Assembly (NCBI GenBank): GCA_905221605.1
Contig: CAJNDS010000322.1
Location: 1 to 64,000 of the forward strand
Length of the DNA: 64,000 nt
Reading direction: 5' to 3'
Source of the DNA: Symbiodinium natans
Lineage: Eukaryota > Sar > Dinophyceae > Suessiales > Symbiodiniaceae
In this document: positions 10,741 to 22,919 of the stretch, piece after piece
Layout of the letters: the number at the start of each line of letters is the position of its first letter
Numbering within the stretch: position 1 is the first letter of the stretch
Notes under the pieces: generated by a model
What the model saw: only the letters and a program-made list of their open reading frames with translations
Database searches by the model: none
What the model was told of the DNA's origin: nothing
Made by a program: the position numbers and the translations under genes

Positions 10741-11062
10741 CGGCGGCTCGGGAGGCGCGCGGAGGCGCGCGGAAGTGCGCGGAAGTGCGCGGGAGTGTGC
10801 GGGAGTGTGCGGGGGCGCGCGGAAGTGCGCGGAAGTGCGCGGGAGTGCGCGGGAGTGCGCGGGGGAGCGCGAGGGAGTGCGCGGAAGCGCGCGGAAGCGC
10901 GCGGAAGTGCGCGGGAGTGCGCGGGGGGGTTGCGCGGAAGTGCGCGGAAGTGCGCGGGAGTGCGCGGGAGTGCGCGGGGGGGCGCGCGGAGGTGCGCGGA
11001 AGTGCGCGGGAGTGCGCGGGAGTGTGCGGGGGGGATGCGCGGGGGGGGGCGCGGAAGTGCGC
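10741..11062. repeat. GC-rich minisatellite, about 11-bp unit
   Basis: Tandem copies of gcgcggaagtg and gcgcgggagtg with G-run interruptions. All frames remain open on both strands, giving spurious Arg/Pro/Ala- or Gly/Ala-rich frames that should not be annotated as proteins. Confidence 0.9.
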
Positions 11063-11469
11063 AGGCGTGTGCTTCATGCGCATTCCAGCCCAAAGGCAAA
11101 TTCGCAGAAAAACAATCCCAAACGAGGAAAAACGCGAGAAGCAATCCCCAAGGTAATAAAAAAGAACAGAAACAATCCCCAAAGGGCCGTCTCCTGGAAA
11201 ACGCCTGAAGGGCCAAAGGGGCTCAAAGCTGTGCTGTTCCCATGCCAGGCTGTGGCTCCTGCACGGTTCCCGGCCCCCCATTTGCAGGCTACTATGCAGT
11301 TTCGAACAAAGCCTCGAAACACGAGGAATGTTGAAGTTACTGGCGTCAATCCGAAGCCCTATATAGCCTACAGCTTAAAGCCCAAAGCCTAAACCCTAAG
11401 CCCTAGATCCTAAAGCACCATAATGCCGGCCTGGCTGGCAGTAGGATCATACACGGAGCCTTACTGTTG

Positions 11470-12240
11470 GTTAGGATGGAATGAAGGCCGAAGGCACACT
11501 TCACGTTGACCGGGCAGGCATCAAAAGACCTAAACTCTAAAACCTTAAAACACTAACACCTACACCCTAAACCCTAAACCCTAAACCATAAAAAGTACCT
11601 CCTTTAGAATTACGATTTTCAAAACTGATGTTTTTATTTGTTTTGCTTGTTTTTGTCAGTGTTTTCCCATGTTTCTTCGGGTGTTCTTGCTTTTTTTGAC
11701 ACCCTAAGCCCTAAACCCCAAACCCTAAACCCTAAAAAGCACCTCCTTTAGAATTACGATTTTCATAACTGATGTGTTTCTTTGTTTTGCTTGTTTTTGT
11801 CAGTGATTCCCATGTTTTTTCGGGTGTTCTTGCTTTTTTTGACACCCTAAACCCTAAACCCTAAACCCTAAACCATAAAAAGTACCTCCTTTAGAATTAC
11901 GATTTTCAAAACTGATGTGTTTATTTGTTTGCTTGTTTTTGTCAGTGTTTTCCCATGTTTCTTCGGGTGTTCTTGCTTTTTTTGACACCCTAAACCCTAA
12001 ACCCTAAACCCTAAACCCTAAAAAGTACCTCCTTTAGAATTACGATTTTCAAAACTGATGTTCTTATTTGTTTTGCTTGTTTTTGTCAGTGATTCCCACG
12101 TTTTTTCGGGTGTTCTTGCTTTTTTTGTTGGTTTTGGTTGTGATTTTCCCTCGGGTTGGTGTTTCAAAAGTCCCTTTTTTAACCCAGGACTTTCAAAAGT
12201 CCCTAAACCCTAAACCCTAAACCATACAAGCCATAAACCC
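11470..12240. repeat. Segmental duplicate of the 6.68-7.08 kb block, with four satellite units
   Basis: At 11.48-11.53 kb the sequence gaaggccgaaggcacacttc, then ggcaggcatcaaaa copies the 5' end of the coiled-coil gene (6.68-6.73 kb). The start ATG is changed (catgttgac to cacgttgac), so the copy is non-coding. It is followed by four satellite units starting at about 11.59, 11.74, 11.88 and 12.02 kb, each spaced by ccctaaa repeats. The last unit and its tail, tttgttggttttggttgtg, match the end of the 7.0 kb array. Confidence 0.85.
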
Positions 12241-12780
12241 TAAACCACGCTGCCCACACTCTCAACACTCACACAGCTGCGACGGTCCCGCCTGCCCCCA
12301 TGTTTCGTTGAGTTGCAACACATACATGACACCTCTCTCGCCAGCAGCGGGGGTGTCCCCCCCCCCCCCCCAACGCCCCGGCTGTTTTCATTTGAACTTG
12401 AGGAGTTTGCCTGGGGGTTAGACCCTATGATGCCAAAATAACCCGCCCGGGGTGAGTGCTGGTAACGTAATCGTGGCTCCATAACCCGCGCGGGGTTCGA
12501 CCCGCGAGATTCTGTGTCTCTATCTCTATATAGATGCATGCCTGACACGCAGAGAGCAGAATCATACATTATTTGGCGAATCTGCAGCCCAGGCCCCCTA
12601 CATCCCCCCCATCCCTACACATGACAAAGGAGCAAGTGAAACACACTTCACACAACGGCAGACATGCACCAGGTCATTTCTCAAAAAAGCCATCTTGGAT
12701 CTGCAGGTCGCAATGCTGCAGGCCACGGAGCAAACACGGTGCACTATGCATTGCATGCGTCCTCTGTCACCTCAGTCACC
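12241..12780. other. Spacer with a C-homopolymer, no gene seen
   Basis: A run of about 15 C at 12357-12372 and a short palindrome-rich stretch (cgcgcggggttcgacccgcg) near 12.49 kb. I tested the latter as a tRNA T-arm and rejected it. No convincing frame. Confidence 0.4.
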
Positions 12781-15700
12781 TCAGTCGGTTGGAGCCGGCA
12801 GCGCCGGCAGTGGTGCTGCGTCCAATTCTGCATCAGTCATGATAACGAGGCCTCTTTTGTCATGCGACTGATGTGGGGCCCTATCAGGGTTGCTGCCAGC
12901 GAAAGCGAAATCAGGAGCTCGAACGCACCATGTCTTCAGCTTTCGGATGGCAGTGTCACGATCCTCCGGCTGAGACCAACCGCAAGTCCGTGTGCACTTG
13001 GTTTCGTTATAGGCCCGCGAATGGAATCGACAAAGCACCATATAAGAGGGCTTCTTCGTGCCAGAGCCAGGCCTGAAAGTGAAGCGGAACCCCCTCCATT
13101 CGAAGGTCTCGTCGCGGCGCCGTCTGACAGTAGCCGGCGCATCAGGATGCGATGAGTCTGCCTCCCTCTTTCTGTCAGGAACTGGCGCGTCATCGTGAGG
13201 CACTGCCGCGGGTTTGCCTCCACTGTCTGAATCCGAGTTTCCAGAAGTGCTACTGCTACTGCTGGTACTGGAACTGGAACTGCTGCTGGAACTTCCGCTG
13301 CTACAAGGCGAGACTGCTTCATCAGGAGCCGGCAGATTCAGATCAGACAGGTCCACGTTGGACCAATCTATGCCACCCACCGGGGAACCAGAATCAGCAT
13401 CCTTAGGTGGCTCAGGTCCAACTAACAACTAATAGTTTCAGCACACATGTGAGTGCAGCAAAAAAAGCGACAGAGGGATAGAATGACATAGAAGGAAAGA
13501 GAGGACGCGTGCCACGTTGAAGAAAAGATTCGTCCTCCAAGAGATCCAAGGCCTCCTCAATCGCCTCAGCCTCAGCCTCCTCCTGTACAGAATCCTGGCG
13601 CCCTGCATCCAGCTCAGGAAGTTCATCAAAGTCATTGACACAATGTTGTGGCTCTGCAAAAGCTGCTCGTGGCACAGCGGCACCGTCTGTCAGAGGAAGT
13701 GGCTTAGTGCCAGCGCAAGCATCCAGGCCGAGTATCTTTCCGTAGTAGGTATCGTTCTCAAAGTGCCGGATTTCCTCCGGCTGCCCAGGCAGCGGCAACT
13801 CAGCATCTGCATACGCCAGGCAACACAAGTACCGATGCAAGAGCTTTCCCTTGAGCACGTACACGTTCTTGTCGTCCGAAGTACGGAAAGTCAAGTCCAA
13901 CGGCACCACGGCGCCTCGGGCATCGGGGTCATCCGACAAGAAGTTGCAGCGCCAATGTTGCCTGTCCAGGTACGAAAGCAGCTCCATCCTTGTCCACGAC
14001 AGGGCAGGCTGCCCGTCTGGGACAGCAAACACTGAAACTGGGCTGGACAAGCGCATACTCAAGTGGCAATGTTGCAAAGCTTCTGCGCTCAGCAACCACG
14101 CGGATTGATTAGAGTCACAGAACGTGGCAGTGGCCAAGCCAGCATTCTGGAGGCACTCCAAAGATTCAAGGTTGCTTGCGGCACCCTCCTCGTCATGACT
14201 GATGTGCATGGCATGCTCATTCATGCTTCCAGAAATTGCACCCATTCGAGCCATGTGGGACACCAACTCTCCGGCAGGGCCACGGACATATTCAGGAAAC
14301 CCGGGCAGGAATTTGGGGGAGAACTGAGCACCTGTAGAGCCTTGAGTCCACAAACTGACACACTGCGTGGCTTCTGCTATGCTGGTTACCTTCGGCGCAT
14401 CAAAGAACCTGAGGCCCAACCTGCCATCTGGACCTCTTTCAGGCAGCAGATCCACAAGAGCGCTCTGGAGTGTGCCACCAGGCTGGGAAACACGCACGGC
14501 CACAGCAACATCTAAGTGGCCCATCTGCTTGGCATAGGCATCTCCAGCCTTGACTCGACGCAACCCGGCAGGGTTTTTCTTCACCACCTGCCCAAGAAAA
14601 AAAGCACAAGAACAAGGCACGTGCATCAGCAACAACAAAGAATGACAAAGAAGTGAGACAGTGAGACGAACAATGAGAGGGGTGGCGCTGCAACCTCTAT
14701 GCGACTCTATGCCCTGCCTGCACGAAGACGGTGGGCTCATTGGGTTCTGCGATTTCGGCCATGGCCAGGGGATTCAAGTCGTCACGGGGCTCGGGTTGGC
14801 CAACTTGCAAGACATGAGGTTCTGGATCGGGCGCCGAGAACATCTGCTGAGGCACATGTTCGGCTACGGCTGCGCTTGCGTCCGCACGTGGCAGCAAAGC
14901 TTGCAGCACGGAGCGTGTAGGCGGCAACGTGCCAGTGACAGAGTAGATCTGACCTTCCTGACAGTGACGACGGAAATGTTCCTGCATCAGAATGCGCAGC
15001 ATCATAGATTGTTTCTCTTCTTCAGTGGCTTGCTGAGAAACAAGTTGGCGCAGCTTGGGCGCGGCGTCAGGATTGCTCCGGTACTGCGGCTGTTTCAATG
15101 CCCTGGCTGCTTCAGCACGCTTGTCATACTGAGTCTCAAGGTCACAATGGTACACAATGTTTGAAGCGTGCCGAAGCTTGACTTTGCTGTCCAAGCTCGC
15201 AAGTCTCACGACATCTGGGTGACAGGACATGCCCAAATGCAGCAGCACATGTGGCAGGCCTTTGCGAGGGTTGACCTTCAGCCTTTTGACATGTCGCTGC
15301 CATTCTTCAAGCAAAGGCAGGTCTTGAAAGCATCTCCTGTTGAACTCATGCGAGCGGACAGCCACAGAAAAGGTGGATGGCAACATTTTCTTCATCAACG
15401 CAGTCTTGGCCTTGAGCAATGCATGCCTGGCCTCAATGCTCCTTTCGACACAGGATACAAAAGCAGCCGCAGCTGCTTCCCTGGCTAAATCACAAGAATC
15501 ACAGCGGGAAGTGGAACCAGACAAGAAGGCATCGAGCTGCACAGAGAAATCACTTTCAAAAAAATGCTTCGTCAGAGCATGGTGTTTGTCACTGTCCCGA
15601 CGCTCATCGTATAGCTGCTTTGCCTGCGTCAAAGAGGAACGCGCTACATGCTCACTGTGATGACCCAATACAAGAAGACAGTGAGGCAAGGCTTTCCAAA

Positions 15701-18468
15701 AAGCAAACTTGATGGCCAAATAGTTCTCCAACTTAGCCTGTGCCGATGCATAATCCTTCAGTACAGTGTCCCGGTCTTCTGAAGGCAACGACGAACACGC
15801 CATGAGAAGCTCAGCATGCTGCGTCTGCAAGGTTTGCTGAACAACGTCGTCCAATGCCCCTGCAGCGAGTTCAGGCGCCCTGCGCCCTGCTAAAGGGCAG
15901 GAGTAGCGGGTGCGAAAGATGGTGTTGCCTGAAAGCGAGGCTGATTCTGGCACGGTGCGATAGTGACAGGGGCAGGCCTCAAACCAATGCTCCAAGTGAT
16001 CTACAACACGACCCAGGCGTATGATCATGCACAAGTATTCCCACCAGCAGGGGCTGCTCACAGCCTCCGACATCTTGGAACCATCTGCAAACGAATCCCT
16101 GTCTTCGTCTGTGGCATCCGGGCCAGGTGCACCACCCAGAACCTTTGACAAGTCCCAATACACGAAAACCAAACGAATGGACAGCAGTTCCTTGCATGTC
16201 GTGATTAAGGTGCCCCATCGGGCCTCATGCAGATTGAGTTGCAACTGCTGCACAGCTGTCTCAAATGAACTGGCTTCACTGCCACGCAAAATTTCTGCAA
16301 TGAAACGCTCACGAACATGCTTCTTGGAAAAAACCTTGTTGACAGCTTTAAGGCCGGGCAGGAACCAGGATTCGTAAGCATCAAAGGCGGAAGTCAATTC
16401 CTCGACAGAGTGGTGCAAGATATGCAAGGCACCAGGAACCTGCACAGCCAATGGAAAAAGTTTCGGCATTACAATTTTGCCCTCGCGAACCTGCAGGAAA
16501 GGAGTGCCGTTGACAAGACACGCGTTCCCCTGCAGAGCCACGTCCTCATCTTCGCAGGCCGGGGCCGGGGCCCTTTCAAAATCAAGTGCGTTTTGCGCCC
16601 ACGGAAACAGCAACGAGATGTCAACATTCTCCACATCACACAATCCTGACTCTGTGCCAAAGTCTGTCGTGACGGCACGCACAGTGGAAAGATATTCAGC
16701 AACTTCATGCCACTCGCCCACTTCTAATCTAAGGGTGTGGAGAAGCGCATGGACTTTGTGGACCAACTGAGCTCGCTGACTGCCCTGGGCTGACGGTGGG
16801 CAGAGGTGTATGTCTACTGTAGGATGCCGCACGCTGCCCAGAGAATCCAAAATGCGCTGCACATCTTCACGCCCCTGCTGAACTTGGCGAAGCTGCTCCT
16901 GCAAATCAAGCAAGTCATGGTCCTGCGCACGGCCAGCAGCAGACTCACAGGCAACAGTCAAACGCTGAAAATGGGAACGTGTCTCGATCATGCGCCATTG
17001 GTTCTGGACCCACTGCGAGAAATCACTGGGCGACAGGCTGTGCGCCTCACTGAGGACCCAGTCAAAACCCCGTTGGGGGCTGCTATCCACCAAGAAACAA
17101 CGTACAGCGCGGCCGCGAGTCTCCCTAAACAAGGATCGCATCACAAACATGAACCCAACATCGACAGCAAGGCGCCAACGGCTGATCTGGGAAGGACCGG
17201 GTGCCTTTATCAGACCACGATCTATGGCAGCGCTGAGCTCTGTCGACTGATTGGGCAGCAACAGTTGCAGCGAGTGCCGCATTTGCTTTTCCAAGTCTGC
17301 CGAGTCACGCAAAAGCGTGCACGCCTGGACTGCAGTAACAATTGCTTTTGTCGAGTACTCCTGCTTGCGACCTCGCTTAGCTGCCTTGCCTGCCTCTGTA
17401 ACACTAGAGCGGTGCTGGAAAGTATGTGTGTCTGAAGTCAAAGACCGATGGAGTTCATCCACTTGTAAGATCTGCGTGTCTACCTGAAAGAGAAGATCTG
17501 CACGATCGGGGCTCTGTTCCTGCAGCATCTGGCGGAAAGATGCGAGAGTTTGTCTGACATCCAGCAGAGACTGCAAGGGCGGAGCAGGCACTGCTATACG
17601 TCTGGAACTAAGCTCTTTGTTGGCCCGCCACTGGTTCGACCCATGCAACTCGCGGAAAGACTCGACCAGGAAGTCGCCTGCCAACCAAGAAGGGTAGGAC
17701 ATGCAATCAACAAAATCTGCGCACCTAACGCTCACGATACTGCACAGCAATTACTCGAGCTACTGAAAAAAGCGCGCCTCGAGGTCGCCTTACTTGCTGC
17801 TCCGTGCAGCGAACCATGTCGGCCAGGACAGGCCACTTGCCGCGCACCGTCAAGAACACGACTGGTGCCAGGGATGTGAACACAGTTAGTTCCCGACTCG
17901 ATTCTACCCCCCACCCTTGCAGGACGTCACGCAGCGCCCGGCCATCCGAGCACAAGGAGTCGTTCAACTGTTGCAATGCTTCTTCGCGCAAACACATTGT
18001 CCAAGAAGACCGCTGCTCAGCCAGCTTGAGCTGGCCAACATGAGCCCTGTGGTCCAGGGGCTGCTGAAAGCACGTGCTCGCCAGAACATCAAACAGTAGC
18101 CACTGAGGATTGGCAAGGTGAGGTGCCGGGGAACCCCAAGCATGCCAAAGCAAGAAACTTTCTCTATTTGTTATGTTGCCCAGCTGTTGCAGAGCCCTCG
18201 GCTTCTGCAGCAAAACGGCACCGACAACTTCTTGATGTTCGCTGGGCCATGACCCACTGTGCAGCCAGACATCTAAGCATTCACGTTGCTTGGCGTCCAA
18301 TTCGCATGAAAGACAAGCTTGCTTCAGAAAATCCACATCGGAATTACGAAGATCGAGCTCGGAAGCCTTGAATCTGCGTTGGCCAGACTTCAAGTTTTTT
18401 TGTCTGTGAATTCCCAGGCTTCTTGTTACCCCCGACCACGGCGACGCCACTAAAGCAAGCACAGGCAT
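12781..18468 (-). CDS. Four-exon gene, about 1800 residues; possible domesticated or intact DDE-type transposase
   Basis: The ATG at 18468-18466 (MPVLALVASPW) starts a model with exons 18468-17798, 17724-14706, 14587-13516 and 13421-12781. Introns are 73 nt (GC donor, gcaagt), 118 nt (gtcgca to gggcag) and 94 nt (gtggca to gttag). Phases 2, 0 and 1 match at every junction, giving exactly 1801 codons. The second exon has motifs that resemble an RNase H-fold transposase: FLVDSSPQRGFDW with an Asp near residue 437, TTDFGTESG with an Asp near 578, a His-rich ALHILHH near 656 and a conserved-looking EARWGTL near 725. A third catalytic acidic residue was not located. The last exon has a Ser-rich spacer and a possible zinc site (C-x2-H, then C-x3-C, then WC) followed by an acidic tail. 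The gene looks intact. The transposase reading is inference and the family is unnamed. Confidence 0.6.
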
Positions 18469-18599
18469 GGTGCATGAAAACTGACTCTGCGATTTCCGAA
18501 CTACTTTCGACACCGTCCAACTATTCAGTCCTGTTCTGGTCCTGTCTTTGCTTGTGAATATGAACTGCCCGAGGCCTAGGGTGTACAGCGGCACGCGTG

Positions 18600-19126
18600 A
18601 ACATGTTCACTCTGCCTACAGTGGAGCTCCGCACATGACAGTCCAGCAGCGGCGGCACGTGACGTGCATCCAAACAAGTCAACGGCTTTGGTGCTGCGAC
18701 AAAAATCGAAAATCGCCTGTCCGTCCCCGGCAAAATAATTTATAGGCAACACGTCAGGGCAACAATATGGGAATCACCAGCAACTCTCTGGGGGTGGTTC
18801 GAGTTCGAAAAAGGACTATAGCTGTCTACAACTGCAATTGCACCCGTGTGTGCACGCCACCGTGAGCAGCGTCCTGAAATTTTTGTCCAAGGCAAGCTCC
18901 CACTCCCACCAAAGCCTTTCAAGACCAAACCGTCCTAAGTCCCCAAACCCAAGGCCCTAGACCCCCCGAGATGAAGACCTTTCGGGATTTTGAACGACCC
19001 CCTGGCCGCCCTGGCCGCCCTGGCCGCCCTGGCCCCCCGCCCAGGAGCCTGTTAAGACTCTCGAGTTAGCCTGGACCGCCAAGACCTTTCAAGGCCCCAG
19101 TATGGGCCAGCAGGCGCCGGTAGCAA
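18600..19126. other. Upstream spacer with a 9-bp repeat
   Basis: Contains about three and a half copies of ccctggccg at about 19.00-19.04 kb. No gene recognised. Confidence 0.4.
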
Positions 19127-20531
19127 TTACCTAGGTTGTGGCGTTTGATGCGGTATGATGCGGTCACCGCCGCACGGACAGGCGAGGGCATGATCACCAT
19201 GGCAGTCCATCACACCGTCGCATAGGGGGCAATACTCTTCAGAAGCAGCAACGGGTAGGCGTAGGCGCATGCGCAGGAGTGTCCGGAAGAATTGCGGCTC
19301 AAGGGCAAGCCCAAGGGCGTCAGCAGGACGGGCGGACAACCAGGAACCAGCCCCAGGTTCAGCAACAAGGCGGAGGTGGGCACGGGAAGCCTCGTCGGGA
19401 GCAGAGGCAAGCAAGGCTTTCCCTTCAGCCTCATCCAAGGCGGAGGACAGCTGCTGCTGCCGGACAGCGACGGGGCTGAGTGGCAAGGCCTGCTGCGGCG
19501 AGACGGAGGCATTGAACTGCGCGACAGAGCCGGACAGGTCAGGGCGGTAGTTAGCGTCGAGCGACTGACAACATGCAGCGGTGGCAACAACGGAAGCAAT
19601 GTAGGCGGCAGGCGCATGCTGCGCAGCACTTCGCAGGCCCAGTCCGCCAGCGGCAACACGCAAGGCGGCTTGGCGCCAAGCGAGCTCAGGGAGAGGGAGC
19701 CCCCCGATGCCCTCAAAGCAGGCGCGGACACGGTCATCGAAGCTGCGGAGGGCATCGACGTGCAGGACTGGCGGAGTGACTCGCATGTCATGCGTGACCT
19801 TGCAGTACGAGGAGCAGTGCCGCAAAAGGAGCAGCCCAGTTTGAGGGCACGGCAAGGCGCCCAGAGCTTCCAGCAGAGGGGCCGCCTTGGTAACCCGAGT
19901 CTCAGCATGCCGGTTGCAGTAGTTGGGGCCACCGAGCGCAGCACCAAGCAGAGTGCATTCACCGTGACGCCGGACAAAGCCGGGCGGCAGGCCGCGCAAG
20001 TCAGCGCTACTGGTCGGGCTAGTGACAACCACTTCGGACTTAGCAGCTTCCAAAACCAGACCAACTGCACGGCCAGAGGCAGTGAGGGCGTGAAGCGCTT
20101 GAGTGGCTTGATGGCTGGTGCCGGCAAGGACAACATCATCATGGAAGGCGAAGCGGAAGTCAAGCGAACCTGAAGCAGCAGCCAAGGCAGGCTGGAGAGT
20201 GAGGGCGAAGAGCACCGGTCCTAGAGGGTCCCCTTGCTGGACTCCGCAGCAGGACTCCACCACCTCCCCACCAAACAGGAGACGTGAGTGGCAGCCATAG
20301 GACCAGTCAGCCCAGCAAGTGCACCGCCGCCTCTCCAGCCGCCGCGGCTCCTGCTTGCAGCTGGCGCAAGCATCGCTCCATCGCGGGCCGGCACCGTTGG
20401 CGCAGGACGGGCAGCGCGTCTGCCCACGCCGCCCATAGTGGCTGCCAGGAGCTCTCCCTGCTGAGTTTCTGCCATGGTCGCGCAAGTCTGCACCCGACTT
20501 GGTCACGATCATTCTGGGCCAAAATTGGCAT
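19127..20531 (-). pseudogene. LINE reverse transcriptase fragment with zinc knuckle
   Basis: The main frame (from about 20330 to 19127) contains LLFGGEVVESC, then GVQQGDPLGPVLFAL (RT block with the QGDPLGP signature), then FAFHDDVVLAG (the F/YxDD catalytic pair) and a knuckle CPLCDGVMDCHGDHALAC at the C-terminus. The upstream RT part (WAAWADALPVLRQRC) is in a different frame (20531-20307), so a frameshift lies near 20.33 kb. The endonuclease that should follow the knuckle is missing, because the frame stops at 19127. It is a 5'-truncated, 3'-truncated remnant. Confidence 0.75.
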
Positions 20532-20599
20532 GCGTGAGCCTCTAGAACCACGAGTACATGCGCTGCTTCATGTGGAATTGCAACCAACATATAAACTGT

Positions 20600-21530
20600 A
20601 AGGCAAAATCCTTCAGCACAAATGGCCCACCGCTAGGCGGCACAAACCCCTCCTGGCCCCTGCTTCTGAGGGCGGCGCGGGAACAAGCCTACAAACAGCT
20701 TGCCTGCAGAGCCACTGCCGATTCCCACACAGCCGGGCAATGAGGACTTGGAACCTAGACACACATGCACAAGATGCTGAAGATGGTCCGCACGAAGACC
20801 TTTACCGAACAAAAACCATGCACAAATATGTGCAGAGAAATGCTTGACTGACCCAAGCGTAGTTTGCTGACAGAAAGTTCACTGGCCGGCACGACGGGCC
20901 TGCACGAGGTGAAGCGTGGAGGCAACCGCAATGACGTCGCCGGCCAGCACCCCGTCATCAAGGTAGAATAGTGACAGGTCAAGGGCAAACAAAAGTTTCC
21001 CCTAGCATGCAGGCAAGGGGTTGCGATGTGGCCGCAACAAGCAAGACACCACCAGCCGACATGGCTCCCACCGAATTGCAAGTGGGTGGGTTGCGCGTAA
21101 CACCAAACAGAAGCATGGCTTGGCGGGAAGGGCAATTGAAGGCTTAGCCGTGTGCAAGTGGGTGCGTTTGCTGGTTACTACGAACAATGGTTGGGCCAAC
21201 CATTGCAATGGTTGCAATAGCTGGGCCGCCGCCGGACTTTTTTCGTTTGCACGCGCCTTTTGGCGCCAGCACACAGGTCCCGTAGAGTGTGGCGCACGCA
21301 GGCGCTGGGGGGGGCGACGCCTGCTGTGGCCGGGGTGGGAGGCGACTGGCGTGGACGTCCCAGCGGCCATGTTGGAATCGAAGGGTGGTGAGCATTAGCG
21401 GACGGTTTTGTATGTTTATTATCAAGGTTTTGCCAGGCTCGTCGTTCCGCACGGTGAATTCATACTGGCATCTAGCTGCATGAGTTCTGAAGCAACCGTC
21501 TTGCGGTCAGTATTTTTTTGTCCACACGCC
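20600..21530. other. Intergenic, no gene seen
   Basis: Only short, unconvincing frames on both strands. No repeat structure was recognised. Confidence 0.35.
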
Positions 21531-21555
21531 TTTTTAAGCCAGCAGTCTCCGACTC

Positions 21556-22060
21556 TCAGCGCAGCGGCAGGCGGCTGGGTCCTTCCGCATCAGCAATTGG
21601 GATGGCTTGGAGCCAGGCAGCGGCGTGTGGTTTGGGATCGCAAGAGCGCGCGATGGGATGGCGGCAGGGAGGGCATGAACACGCTGTCGCGGAAGAAAGC
21701 GTTCCGTGTGCGAGACGCACAGTGTTGCCACCCATGCACTCACCGGGCTCGGCGGTCCCTTCCTGTTGGTCGGGTGGGCTGGCTCCTTGGACGACGAGCT
21801 CCCACGAGGCATGTCTGCCCACCCTTCCGCCTCTACAGGCTGCGTTCCTCCGAAGCCGCCTGTAGGCACGCAGGCCCCTGCCCATCAGTAAAGCAGCGGG
21901 CGGCCCACTGTGCAAAAACGGGACAGCGCTCGCGGAGCACCGTGAGGAGGGCATCTGCCCACGCGGCCCAAGATGCGGCGGCGCTGACGCGCGTGGCCAC
22001 CTTGGCTAGCATGCCTCGTCCTCCGCGGGCGAGCCCAAACACGCCTGCAAGGTACCCCAT
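21556..22060 (-). pseudogene. LINE fragment: N-terminal RT edge and post-RT linker
   Basis: Frame 22060-21833 contains SWAAWADALLTVLRERC and CLQAASEE. After a frameshift, frame 21954-21556 continues with ASWELVVQGASPPDQ, then NTVRLAHGTLSS and PHAAAWLQAIP. The last string aligns with PHASAWLVALP of the 1.5 kb fragment. No RT palm or endonuclease is present. Confidence 0.45.
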
Positions 22061-22459
22061 ATGGCCGCGTCTCGTGCCGCTGCATAGTAATATCGTATAT
22101 ACAAACTGGGCAGATAGGCCACATCACATCACAGATTCAAGCCTTCCAGCAGTGAACGCTGGGCTTGACACACACCAGCCACAACGCGCATGTGGGCTGA
22201 GAGACTCGGACCTCAAACAACCGCGTTCGGTCAGCATTGAAAAGCAACGAACAGACGTATCGCACTTCTGGCGACAAGCGTCAGAGAAGCCTTAGGCTTA
22301 GCAACCTTGAAGCAGCCAGGGCTGACACTACACCAACAGTGTTGCACAGGTGTTGCGGTGACATGAGCAAATGCAAAAAACGCGTCGTCAGGCGTGAGGC
22401 GACTTTGCTTAACGCATTGACGCGCAGTTCTCAGCAACAAAAAAAATTGCTGAAAACGT

Positions 22460-22912
22460 TTGGCGAGGTCCGGCACGTCGGTGAGCGCTTCGGCCTTGAA
22501 TCAACTCAACGGATGGCAGTGGTGTGAGGACCTGGAACCAGGCCATGGAACAGGTCCCCACATGGCAGTGCAATTGCATGTTGATGACACATTGGTGTTG
22601 GGAAGTGGGAGCAGTGCAGCTTTGACGGGGCCGTTCAGGAATGAAATGGCGGACAGTATGGAGAAGGAAGGCTTCCTGCCAGATCGCAAAACAAGTGAAG
22701 TGGTATCTATTGGGATATGGTCTTGCGGTGCACGGCTGATAGGAAAAAGAAGAATTGTATTCAGTGCAATGATGTCGATTGGGGTGGGCCCGGGTGGGCA
22801 TGGAATGATGACGCAAGTGCTTCGAGTTGGGGAAGCGCCGGGCCGTACAGGTAGCAGTCTTGACGGGCGCATGGCAAGTCTGAAAAAGTCACTTTTTTGT
22901 GACAGCGGGTGA
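22460..22912 (+). pseudogene. Possible retroelement RT remnant
   Basis: A 150-codon plus frame contains VQLHVDDTLVLGSGS, which resembles an RT xxDD turn, followed by KEGFLPDRKTSEVVSIG. No other RT block is clear, so this may be coincidence. It is the only retroelement-like signal on the plus strand. Confidence 0.25.
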
Positions 22913-22919
22913 TAGCGGG

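Noticed and set aside
10604-11281. Long Arg/Ala/Pro- or Gly-rich frames on both strands
   Set aside because: They are produced by the 11-bp GC minisatellite, whose composition keeps all frames open.
12470-12530. Possible tRNA T-arm (gcggggttcgacccgcg)
   Set aside because: The five bases before and after a 7-nt TTCGANN loop do not pair, and no D or anticodon arm could be drawn.
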